A stretch of DNA of 62,978 nt from Pirellulales bacterium. Its GTDB lineage: Bacteria > Planctomycetota > Planctomycetia > Pirellulales > JAICIG01. The number at the start of each line of letters is the position of its first letter. Within the stretch, counting starts at the first letter, position 1. Positions 26,745 through 33,829 of the stretch are shown here, piece after piece. The notes under the pieces are model-generated. The model was not told the origin of the DNA, ran no database searches, and saw nothing but the letters and a program-made list of their open reading frames with translations. The DNA is taken from NCBI GenBank assembly GCA_035533075.1, contig DATLUO010000021.1, forward strand, positions 1-62,978, in the 5' to 3' direction. Both the position numbers and the translations under genes were made by a program.

Positions 26745-26957
26745 ATGCTTGCAGAATTCCACCACGACGCGCGTCGTTCCGACAGCTACGGGCCGTTCGA
26801 AGCGGTCAGGATTGTCGGCAACGAGGTCCACGTCAAAAACGGTTCCGACTACGTTCTCGCCCAGTTCCACGACAACCGTGAAGGTTGGCGGTGTGGCGAC
26901 GATGCCTGGTCGTTGATGGTCGTGACCCAGTCGGCGATGCACGTTGAAACAGAGTAA
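26745..26957 (+). CDS. possible small protein, hypothetical
   Basis: 70 residues, soluble and acidic (SDSYGPFEAVRIVGNEVHVK, then DDAWSLMVVTQSAMHVE). The composition is protein-like and the end lies 32 bases before the next gene of the same strand. There is no clear Shine-Dalgarno before the ATG, and I do not recognise a family. It could be the 3' remnant of a longer gene. Confidence 0.35.
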   Translation: MLAEFHHDARRSDSYGPFEAVRIVGNEVHVKNGSDYVLAQFHDNREGWRCGDDAWSLMVVTQSAMHVETE

Positions 26958-26989
26958 CCCAAGCAGCCACGGGCAAGGAGCGGCCAACG

Positions 26990-27511
26990 ATGAACGAAGA
27001 ATGCGTTGTGGGCGTGTACGACTCGCTCGACGGAGCCGGCCAAGCGGTCCATATTCTGCGGCGGGGCGGTGTTCCGGTGCGGCAGGTGTCGGTGGTCGCC
27101 TCCGGCCCGCTGGACAGGCCCGAATTGGTCCATAACCTGCCGATCGCCGACGATTCGCTTCGCGACGCGGCCATCGGCGCCGGCCTGGGAGGTCTTCTGG
27201 GCGTCGTCGCCGGCATCGCGGCGACCGCGGTTGCCGGGGTCGGGGTCGTGTTCGCGCTCGGTCCGTTCGCCGTCGGGCTGACCGGCGCGACGGTGGGCGC
27301 CTACCTTGGCGGTTTGATCGGCTGGGGGGTCCACCGCCAGCACATCGAGCACTATGAACAGTGCGTCAAGAACGGCAAGGTGTTGGTCATCGCCAACGGC
27401 ACTCCTGCCGAGCTGGACGGCGCCAATCGGATGCTCAAGGAAACCAATGCCGTTGAAGTGCGGCTCTATGCGCGGACCTCCTCGGAGTCGCCCGAAGTGC
27501 TGGCACGGTAG
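26990..27511 (+). CDS. general-stress-type protein with glycine-zipper membrane segment
   Basis: A 173-residue protein. An N-terminal alpha/beta domain (EECVVGVYDSLDGAGQAVHI, RQVSVVASGPLDRPELVHNL) is followed by a long Gly/Ala-rich stretch (AAIGAGLGGLLGVVAGIAAT to TGATVGAYLGGLIGWGVH) able to form two membrane-inserted helices, and a C-terminal domain with KNGKVLVIANGTPAELDGA. This layout matches DUF1269/GS17M-like stress proteins. It lies in the stress island between the PhoU/PPDK operon and further stress genes, same strand as the next two. A weak AAGGAG-like site (GCAAGGAG) precedes the ATG by 9 bases. Confidence 0.75.
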   Translation: MNEECVVGVYDSLDGAGQAVHILRRGGVPVRQVSVVASGPLDRPELVHNLPIADDSLRDAAIGAGLGGLLGVVAGIAATAVAGVGVVFALGPFAVGLTGATVGAYLGGLIGWGVHRQHIEHYEQCVKNGKVLVIANGTPAELDGANRMLKETNAVEVRLYARTSSESPEVLAR

Positions 27512-27590
27512 CGGCCGTCCATGGGACGGGGCCGGAACGGAGAAGCCTCTTATCAATTCGTTAGGTTCTAGCAAAAAGGGAGAGACGACG

Positions 27591-27917
27591 GTGGTGTCGA
27601 ACGACGTACAAGAGCGGTTCACGCGCGCGGTCGGAATACTGGCCGACGAAAAAGGAAGAATCAAGGAGCGGCTGCTGATGGCGTATGCCAGCCAGTTGAG
27701 CGGCGTACACGTCAAGCAGGACTTGCCGCCGGATCTGGCCAAAGGCTTTTACGAGATGCGCAATGCCATCAGCGACGCGGAAATGCCCTACGGCTACGGC
27801 GAGCGGGCGGCGAAGAAGATCGACGCCATGAGCGAAGAGGAAGCCTCGGCCTTGGCCGGCGCAATTTTTCAGATGTTTCTCAAACTCTGCGGCCAGCCGG
27901 CAGAGCAGGCGGCCTGA
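27591..27917 (+). CDS. hypothetical protein of the stress island
   Basis: A 108-residue, helical, soluble protein: VQERFTRAVGILADEKGRIK, ERLLMAYASQLSGVHVKQDL, then MSEEEASALAGAIFQMFLKL. A GTG start at 27591 (or the next GTG at 27594) is preceded by GGGAGA. I do not recognise it. It is 15 bases ahead of the truncated universal stress protein gene and clearly in one transcript with it. Confidence 0.65.
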   Translation: MVSNDVQERFTRAVGILADEKGRIKERLLMAYASQLSGVHVKQDLPPDLAKGFYEMRNAISDAEMPYGYGERAAKKIDAMSEEEASALAGAIFQMFLKLCGQPAEQAA

Positions 27918-27932
27918 AAGGAACTGAGCACC

Positions 27933-28358
27933 ATGAGTAATCGAGAGAAAGTCGCGTCGAGCGTAATGTCGCACGCCCAGAGAGCCCCCATGTCTGACCT
28001 CAGAAGAATCCTCGTCGGAGTCGACCTGCTTGAATCGCGGCAAGGCAACCTGTCGCCGCCCGTCGAACAGGCGGTCAAACAGGCGATTTGGCTGGCCGAA
28101 CGTCTGTCGAGCCAAGTGCTGTTCCTCGCGGCGGTCGAGTTGCCGAAAGAAGGGGAGATCCATCCACCGGCGATCGATAGCGAGCGGGTGGTGAGTGAGG
28201 TCGAGACCTCCGCGCGCGAAGCCTTAAGAAAGCTGGTGCAGCGAACGGCCGAGCGCGGCGTGCGAGCGACGAGCAAGTTCGTCGATGGGCAGGGCTCGCC
28301 GACTTCGTGTGCCCGGTGCCTTTGGAATCGTATCACCACGTTCCGCCGATACCCTTGA
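27933..28358 (+). CDS. universal stress protein, C-terminally truncated
   Basis: A 141-residue frame. The N-terminal UspA half is good: LRRILVGVDLLESRQGNLSP, EQAVKQAIWLAERLSSQVLF, SAREALRKLVQRTAERGVRA. After KFVDGQG, where a UspA protein continues into the strand-loop G-x2-G-x9-G-S, the sequence turns into an unrelated tail (SPTSCARCLWNRITTFRRYP) and stops. No continuation is found in other frames. It is therefore the N-terminal remnant of a larger stress protein, with about half of the domain missing. AAGGA precedes the ATG. Confidence 0.75.
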   Translation: MSNREKVASSVMSHAQRAPMSDLRRILVGVDLLESRQGNLSPPVEQAVKQAIWLAERLSSQVLFLAAVELPKEGEIHPPAIDSERVVSEVETSAREALRKLVQRTAERGVRATSKFVDGQGSPTSCARCLWNRITTFRRYP

Positions 28359-28397
28359 TTTGAGCGCCGACCAAAGAGCGAGCTTGCGCCATATAAA

Positions 28398-29051
28398 TCA
28401 CGGGGTAACGGTAATCTGATTATCGACGTCGCTGACGCCGGGCGCCGCCCAGGCGGCTTGGGCCGCTTTCTCCTCTTCGGCCCAGGAGTTGACATTGCCG
28501 TGCAAGACGACCTTGCCGCCATGCACTTCCACGGTGATGCGCCGGGCATCGAGCTCGGCGCTGCGCCGAAATGCCGACTCGATCAGCGCTTTGATCTCCG
28601 ACGGACTTGCCTCGGTCTTGACTACGATCGAATTGATAACTTCCTTCACACCCACCAGATTGCGGACGGCACAGCCGGCCGCTTCTTTGTCGTATTGCGA
28701 GTCGACGGTTCCTTCCAACACGATCCGCCCGTCTCGCACCGTGACAGTCAGGCGGTCTTGGGGAACGAAAGCGTCCCACTTCAGCACGTGCAGGGCGGCT
28801 TCGGCAATTTCCTGGTCAGTCCGCTCAAGCTCGCCAGGAACATGGACATGGATGTCGTTGGCGACTGCTCGCACGCCATAAACACGTTTGGCGACGCGCT
28901 CGGCCGCCACCTTTTCGCCAAAGGTGTCCACCACGCCGGTGAGCGTGATCACGCCCTCTTTCGCCATGACGCCAATCTGATTGGCATCGACGCTTGGATC
29001 AAATTGCAGCTCGTCCAACACATCGTGACGCAATTGAGTATCGGTCTTCAT
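28398..29051 (-). CDS. triple BON-domain protein
   Basis: A 217-residue protein made of three consecutive BON domains, each with the pattern of helix then strand-Gly-strand: GVITLTGVVDTFGEKVAAER (about 30-55), GRIVLEGTVDSQYDKEAAGC (about 105-130) and GKVVLHGNVNSWAEEEKAAQ (about 180-205). BON domains bind phospholipid or peptidoglycan and occur in OsmY-type stress proteins; here no signal peptide is visible, so it appears cytoplasmic or membrane-peripheral. The ATG at 29051 has GGAGA before it; a nearby ATG at 29063 is in frame too. Divergent to the isoaspartyl methyltransferase gene. Confidence 0.9.
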   Translation of the reverse strand: MKTDTQLRHDVLDELQFDPSVDANQIGVMAKEGVITLTGVVDTFGEKVAAERVAKRVYGVRAVANDIHVHVPGELERTDQEIAEAALHVLKWDAFVPQDRLTVTVRDGRIVLEGTVDSQYDKEAAGCAVRNLVGVKEVINSIVVKTEASPSEIKALIESAFRRSAELDARRITVEVHGGKVVLHGNVNSWAEEEKAAQAAWAAPGVSDVDNQITVTP

Positions 29052-29207
29052 ACGGTTCTCCATGTGCGATCGGGGTTGAAGGGCGTTTCCCTTGAAGCAG
29101 CTTCCGTGCCGGCGCCACCAGATTTCCATACCGCCCGGCTTGGTACGCCGGTTGCCACACGCGTGAGGTGGAGAACCACCGACGCCACCCCTATGCCGGT
29201 AAAAGTC

Positions 29208-29927
29208 ATGAATGCAATCGTCAATGAAGACAATGTCGACGAGCGGCAGATTCTGATCGACCGCCTGGCCGCCGAGGGCATCAGTTCAGCGGTGCTTTCG
29301 GCCATGGCACGGGTGTCTCGCGAAAAGTTCGTACCTCGGCGTCTTAGGAGCATGGCCTACGTTGATTCGGCTTTGCCGATTGAGTGCGGTCAGACGATCA
29401 GCCAGCCAACGATCGTGGCAATGATGACCGACGCGTTATCTCTGTCGGGCAACGAGCGAGTGCTGGAAATCGGCACGGGCAGCGGCTACCAGGCGGCTAT
29501 TCTGGCCGAGCTATGCCGCTTCGTCGTGACCATCGAGCGGCACGGCGAGCTGGCGCGGCAGGCAGCAAGCCGACTGAAAGAGATGGGGTACTCGAACGTA
29601 CTGGTGTTGCACGGCGATGGCACGCTCGGCTGCCCGGAGCACGCCCCTTTCGACCGCATCATCGTGACGGCCGCGGCCGACGACCTTCCGCCGGCGCTGT
29701 TCGCGCAGCTTGCCGAAGGCGGCTTCCTGGTGGCGCCGCTGGGCGACGTCTGGGGCCAGACCCTGGTTCAAATTCGCAAAGTTAACGGCGCCCCCGTGAG
29801 ACGCGAGCTCTGCGGCTGCGCCTTCGTGCCACTCGTGGCCGACGAGTCGATCGGCCAACTCGAGCAAGCGGGTACGACAGTCGACCGTTGTCGACATGCA
29901 CAAAGGCCGTCAGGGCGTGTGGCTTGA
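29208..29927 (+). CDS. pcm: protein-L-isoaspartate O-methyltransferase
   Basis: A 239-residue SAM-dependent enzyme that repairs isoaspartyl residues in ageing proteins. Motifs: MARVSREKFVPRRLRSMAYV, then IECGQTISQPTIVAMMTDAL (the PCMT signature), VLEIGTGSGYQAAILAEL (SAM loop) and APFDRIIVTAAADDLPPALF. The start may be the ATG at 29208 or the one at 29193 five codons earlier. Protein repair suits long-lived dormant cells, in keeping with the surrounding stress genes. A C-terminal tail of about 30 residues beyond the family core is Arg/Gln-rich and overlaps a possible small frame. Confidence 0.92.
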   Translation: MNAIVNEDNVDERQILIDRLAAEGISSAVLSAMARVSREKFVPRRLRSMAYVDSALPIECGQTISQPTIVAMMTDALSLSGNERVLEIGTGSGYQAAILAELCRFVVTIERHGELARQAASRLKEMGYSNVLVLHGDGTLGCPEHAPFDRIIVTAAADDLPPALFAQLAEGGFLVAPLGDVWGQTLVQIRKVNGAPVRRELCGCAFVPLVADESIGQLEQAGTTVDRCRHAQRPSGRVA

Positions 29928-30033
29928 CCGGGCCAGCGCCGAGGATGTCATGTACTTCCCAGCCCCGCACGATAAGCGCATCCGCGATGAGCCGGTCGTG
30001 ACAACGCCACGGCACCGCCTCGCAGCACATTAA
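29896..30033 (+). CDS. possible 45-residue protein overlapping the 3' end of pcm
   Basis: A short frame in the +1 register relative to pcm, overlapping it by 32 bases: HKGRQGVWLDRASAEDVMYF, then APHDKRIRDEPVVTTPRHRL. The composition is protein-like and the region beyond pcm would otherwise be empty. No Shine-Dalgarno is visible and I do not recognise it. It could also be a shifted C-terminal remnant of a longer protein. Confidence 0.25.
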   Translation: MHKGRQGVWLDRASAEDVMYFPAPHDKRIRDEPVVTTPRHRLAAH

Positions 30034-30039
30034 GGCGTC

Positions 30040-30894
30040 TCACACCCCCAAAAACTCTTCCACCGCTTCCCGCATGACCGCGATGTCGGGCTCGATGCCG
30101 GTCCAGAGCTGGAAGGCGACGGCGGCCTGGTTGACGATCATCCCCAACCCGTCGAGCGCGGTGGCGCCGTGCTGCCGGGCTTCTTCGAGAAAGCGCGTGT
30201 CGGGCGGGTTGGCTACCACGTCGGCCACCACCATGTTTTTCACCGCTCCGCTGAAATCGACGGGCAACCGGGCGTCGGGGTCGTTCATGCCGATGCTCGT
30301 GGCGTTGATGGCGATCTCCGCGTCGCCCGGTAGGGCATAGTCACCCGTCCAAACGACGAGCGCGGCGGCGGTCTGCGTTTTCGAGTTCAACAGATCGACG
30401 AGTTGCCGGCCTCGTTCTTCCGTGCGGTTGACGACGGTGATCCCGGCCGCGCCCGCCAATGCCAGTTCGATTCCAATGGCCCGCGCCGCTCCGCCGGCGC
30501 CGAACAGCACGATTCGTTTGCCTGCCGGGTCGGCCACGGCGGAGAGCGACCGCATGAAGCCTTTGCCGTCGGTGTTCTCGCCCACCAGCTTGTGGTCTTC
30601 GCGCACGATGCAATTGACGGCCCCCATCAGGGCCGCGGCATCGCTGAGCCGGTCGAGAAACTCCACCACCGCCACCTTGTGCGGCCGGGTGATGTTGCCG
30701 CCGCGAAAGCCCATCGCTCGCATGCCGCGGACCGCGTCGCCCAGGCCTGCCGGCGCCACTTCCAGCGTCAGATACCGCCATTCCAGGCCGTGGTGCGCGA
30801 ACGCCTTCTCGATCATGTACTGTGTGGGGTTTCCGGCGACGGGCTGTCCGAAAAGCGTGCAGATTTCCTGAAGCAGGGTGGCGGGCGGCGTCAT
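30040..30894 (-). CDS. aroE: shikimate dehydrogenase
   Basis: A 284-residue enzyme reducing 3-dehydroshikimate with NADPH in aromatic amino-acid synthesis. The family layout is present: ITRPHKVAVVEFLDRLSDAA (catalytic Lys), GAVNCIVREDHKLVGENTDG (catalytic Asp), NADP loop RIVLFGAGGAARAIGIELAL with VVNRTEERG, and GLGMIVNQAAVAFQLWTG. The N-terminal substrate loop reads GQPVAGNPTQYMIEKAF where the usual enzyme has a Ser-x-Ser; so this may be a paralogue (AroE-like/YdiB-like) rather than the main biosynthetic enzyme. It stands alone, convergent with pcm. Confidence 0.88.
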   Translation of the reverse strand: MTPPATLLQEICTLFGQPVAGNPTQYMIEKAFAHHGLEWRYLTLEVAPAGLGDAVRGMRAMGFRGGNITRPHKVAVVEFLDRLSDAAALMGAVNCIVREDHKLVGENTDGKGFMRSLSAVADPAGKRIVLFGAGGAARAIGIELALAGAAGITVVNRTEERGRQLVDLLNSKTQTAAALVVWTGDYALPGDAEIAINATSIGMNDPDARLPVDFSGAVKNMVVADVVANPPDTRFLEEARQHGATALDGLGMIVNQAAVAFQLWTGIEPDIAVMREAVEEFLGV

Positions 30895-31086
30895 AGCACG
30901 GAACGAGCCAGGAGAAGGGCCTTCGATCGTCGTTCATCTTGATCGAGCGGCCGCCGTGCTGCAAGCACCCGACCCGCGGCGGCGGCGGCACGAAACGGGT
31001 TGTCAAACCCTGCTGTCAGCACTACGATAGGATGCCTTCGTGGCGAACGGCCAAGTGGTTGAAATGTCGTTTGCCGCGATTGACTT

Positions 31087-31160
<74 letters not shown>

Positions 31161-31432
31161 GCTATTCACGAACTGAGGGCTGCCTCTTTGCTCGCTGGCC
31201 CAATAGCGGTTTTGCAGGCGACACCGCTATTCCGCAGCCGGTTCACCGAAACCAGAAGCAGGTGACGTTTTCGGCACATCCCTCGTGGGTCCACACGTAG
31301 ACGGCGCCGAAGACGCCGATCGTGGCGATGGCTGACACAGGCCCGCGAACAATGTTGCTGCTTGCAATTGCCGCCCGGCCTGCGTCCAATAGCGTTCGTG
31401 ACCCTATTCGCTTTCGTCCCACAGAGCCGGCC

Positions 31433-32467
31433 ATGTATCACGGAGACATTTCCAGCAGCGCCGACACGATCGGCGTCGCCGTCGTCAATTACAAAATGCC
31501 TCGCCTGCACTCGCGGCGGGAAGTGCTGGCCAACGCCCGGCAGATCGCCAAAATGATCGACGGTTTCAAGCTGGGCCTGCCGGGCATGGACCTGGTCGTA
31601 TTCCCCGAATACAGCACGCACGGCATCATGTACGACCGCCAGGAGATGCTCGACACGGCCGTCTCCATTCCCGGTGAAGAGACCGAGATCTTCGCCGAGG
31701 CCTGCCGCCGCAACCGCGCCTGGGGCGTTTTCTCGCTCACCGGCGAGCGGCACGAAGAGCACCCGTGCGTCGTGCCCTACAACACGCTGATCCTGCTCGA
31801 CGACCAAGGGCGGCTGGTGCAGAAATATCGCAAGATCATGCCGTGGTGCCCGATCGAGGGTTGGTATCCCGGCAACTGCACCTACGTCTCCGAGGGACCG
31901 AAGGGCCTGAAGGTGAGCCTGATCATCTGCGACGACGGCAACTATCCGGAAATCTGGCGCGACTGCGCGATGAAGGGCGCGGAGCTGATCGTCCGCTGCC
32001 AGGGATACATGTATCCGGCCAAGGAGCAGCAGATCATGGTCTCCAAGACGATGGCCTGGATGAACAACTGCTACGTGGCGGTGGCCAACGCGGCCGGCTT
32101 CGACGGCGTCTACTCCTACTTCGGGCATTCCGCCCTGATCGGCTTCGACGGCCGCACGCTCGGCGAGTGCGGCGAGGAGGAGAACGGCGTGCAGTACGCC
32201 GCGCTATCGAAATCGCTGATTCGCGACTTCCGGGCCAACGCCCAATCGCAGAACCACCTGTTCAAGCTGCTGCACCGCGGCTACACGGGCCTGATCAACT
32301 CCGGGCAAGGCGACCAGGGCCTGGCCGAATGTCCCTACGACTTTTATCGCAACTGGGTGCTCAACGCGGAGCGGACCCGCGCCGCGGTCGAGCAGATCAC
32401 CCGCGCGACCGTCGGCACGCCGCAGTGCCCGATTCCCGGCTTGCCGGTGGAGCGGGCGCTGGTGTAA
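31433..32467 (+). CDS. amiE: aliphatic amidase
   Basis: A 344-residue nitrilase-superfamily enzyme that hydrolyses short aliphatic amides to acid and ammonia. It is very close to the Pseudomonas AmiE pattern over its whole length: [20 protein letters not shown] at the start, catalytic Glu in [14 protein letters not shown], Lys in [19 protein letters not shown], and Cys in [20 protein letters not shown]. The start is the ATG at 31433, matching the family N-terminus; longer in-frame starts read as leader. No amidase regulator (AmiC/AmiR) or amide transporter is adjacent, so it is a stand-alone nitrogen-scavenging gene. It follows the tRNA by about 270 bases. Confidence 0.95.
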   Translation: MYHGDISSSADTIGVAVVNYKMPRLHSRREVLANARQIAKMIDGFKLGLPGMDLVVFPEYSTHGIMYDRQEMLDTAVSIPGEETEIFAEACRRNRAWGVFSLTGERHEEHPCVVPYNTLILLDDQGRLVQKYRKIMPWCPIEGWYPGNCTYVSEGPKGLKVSLIICDDGNYPEIWRDCAMKGAELIVRCQGYMYPAKEQQIMVSKTMAWMNNCYVAVANAAGFDGVYSYFGHSALIGFDGRTLGECGEEENGVQYAALSKSLIRDFRANAQSQNHLFKLLHRGYTGLINSGQGDQGLAECPYDFYRNWVLNAERTRAAVEQITRATVGTPQCPIPGLPVERALV

Positions 32468-32526
32468 ACCAAGAGGCATTGAGATCTAAACGTCGGCGCG
32501 TGGGGCAATGGTAAGGAGCGATAGCG

Positions 32527-32940
32527 GTGGCAAGACCAAGAGAACCGTGGAATATCCGGCCGGCCAAGAAACGGGCCGCCGTGTCGGCCTCGATGAAGGC
32601 CGAGGTGGAAACGAAAGCCGGGAATTTGATCGAGAAGGTGTTGAAGCCGAAACACGTTCGGCCGCCGAAAAAAGGCGAGCAGTTCAATTACATCATCGAC
32701 ATCGGGGCGAAGTGGTACAGGAATTATTTCTACTTCATCGCGACCTATGCCTGCCCAAGCCCGGACGCCTTCTCGCCCACGTTCGAGTCGAGGTTTGCTC
32801 GGATGGAACCTCTGCGCGACGACACGTTCGCCCTCTATGCCATGCGTCACACGGGCAACGAATGGGTTGGCGTTTTCGATGATCTTTCGGTGGACGAGTG
32901 CATGCAGGCCATCCGGGACGATCCGTGGTTCGAGCTGTAA
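32527..32940 (+). CDS. hypothetical protein
   Basis: A 137-residue soluble protein. A basic N-terminus (ARPREPWNIRPAKKRAAVSA) is followed by an alpha/beta body GEQFNYIIDIGAKWYRNYFY, with FESRFARMEPLRDDTFALYA and WVGVFDDLSVDECMQAIRDD at the end. The GTG start has a perfect AAGGAG eight bases upstream. I do not recognise the family; the even composition and codon use say it is real. It starts 59 bases after amiE in the same direction and converges with the DUF4058 gene, 4 bases between ends. Confidence 0.7.
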   Translation: MARPREPWNIRPAKKRAAVSASMKAEVETKAGNLIEKVLKPKHVRPPKKGEQFNYIIDIGAKWYRNYFYFIATYACPSPDAFSPTFESRFARMEPLRDDTFALYAMRHTGNEWVGVFDDLSVDECMQAIRDDPWFEL

Positions 32941-32944
32941 GGGC

Positions 32945-33754
32945 CTACTCCGGCCCGCTGACCGGCGTCGTGCCTTTTCCATGCGCCGCCGCCGTGAGCT
33001 GCGTTGCCCACTCACGATCGGCCCGCGAAAGCCGCGCGCGAGGCGGCGCGCCGTAGCGGAGCCGCCGCTCATAACGCCCGCGCGCGTACGTTTCGGCGAA
33101 AACCCGCTGCAGCTCGACGACGACGTCTCGATCGGGCGGATTGAGCGGTATTGGAATGGGAGGCAACGGTTGCCGCACGCTCCAATGATAGACGTCGCAA
33201 AACGGCCGGCGGTCGCGGTGGGCCACGAAGGCGTAATAATCGTCAGGAGGAATCGGTTCGGCGGTCGGCAGCCGCTGTCCGCCGACCAAAAGATCGAGCT
33301 CGATCAAATGCACGTCCTGGCTAAGGACCGCGTCTCTCTTGATTAAATACTCCTCACGCCCGTGCGAAAGTTTATTTGTCGGCGACAGCACCTCCAACAC
33401 GGCCACCAAAGTCTGATCCGGGTAGTCGTAAATCTCGATCGAGCTTTGGCGCTCCTTTTCCGGAATAATCAAGGGCACCGTCACCGGTTCGAGAAGGGCC
33501 GGCCCCGCGTAGTCCCGCGGCACTGCGGTGGCATGCGCCGCTTCGCGGCCGACGATCGCGTCCGGGACGAACGACTGCGGCGGGATGTCGAAGGACTCGA
33601 TGACGGTCACGCGCTCTTGAATCCGGGCGTCGTAGTGGTCGGGAAGTCGCTCGCTGAGGGCCTTTCGCAGACAGCTTATGAACTCCAAGTGAAAATCACC
33701 CCACGCGCCGGAGTTTTCCAGGTAGGGGTCCATGCCGGGAAACGGGCTAGGCAT
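32945..33754 (-). CDS. DUF4058 family protein
   Basis: A 269-residue protein opening with the DUF4058 signature PSPFPGMDPYLENSGAWGDF, then SYLR-like helices and VAVLEVLSPTNKLSHGREEY and LIELDLLVGGQRLPTAEPIP. The core resembles a PD-(D/E)xK-like fold (E-x-LSPxNK with L-I-E-x-D-L), as noted for related DUFs; nuclease activity is not shown. The family is abundant in planctomycetes and cyanobacteria. The ATG at 33754 is chosen over one five codons earlier because it begins the conserved motif. Confidence 0.85.
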   Translation of the reverse strand: MPSPFPGMDPYLENSGAWGDFHLEFISCLRKALSERLPDHYDARIQERVTVIESFDIPPQSFVPDAIVGREAAHATAVPRDYAGPALLEPVTVPLIIPEKERQSSIEIYDYPDQTLVAVLEVLSPTNKLSHGREEYLIKRDAVLSQDVHLIELDLLVGGQRLPTAEPIPPDDYYAFVAHRDRRPFCDVYHWSVRQPLPPIPIPLNPPDRDVVVELQRVFAETYARGRYERRLRYGAPPRARLSRADREWATQLTAAAHGKGTTPVSGPE

Positions 33755-33829
33755 CTTCGATCCTCGCAAAGGTCAAGCTTTGCAGTATTCTATACCGACG
33801 TTGCACGCACGGGAACGCGGTCGACATTT

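Noticed and set aside
31243-31434. A 63-codon minus-strand frame between the tRNA and the amidase
   Set aside because: It overlaps the amidase start and has no ribosome-binding site; only one hydrophobic stretch supports it.
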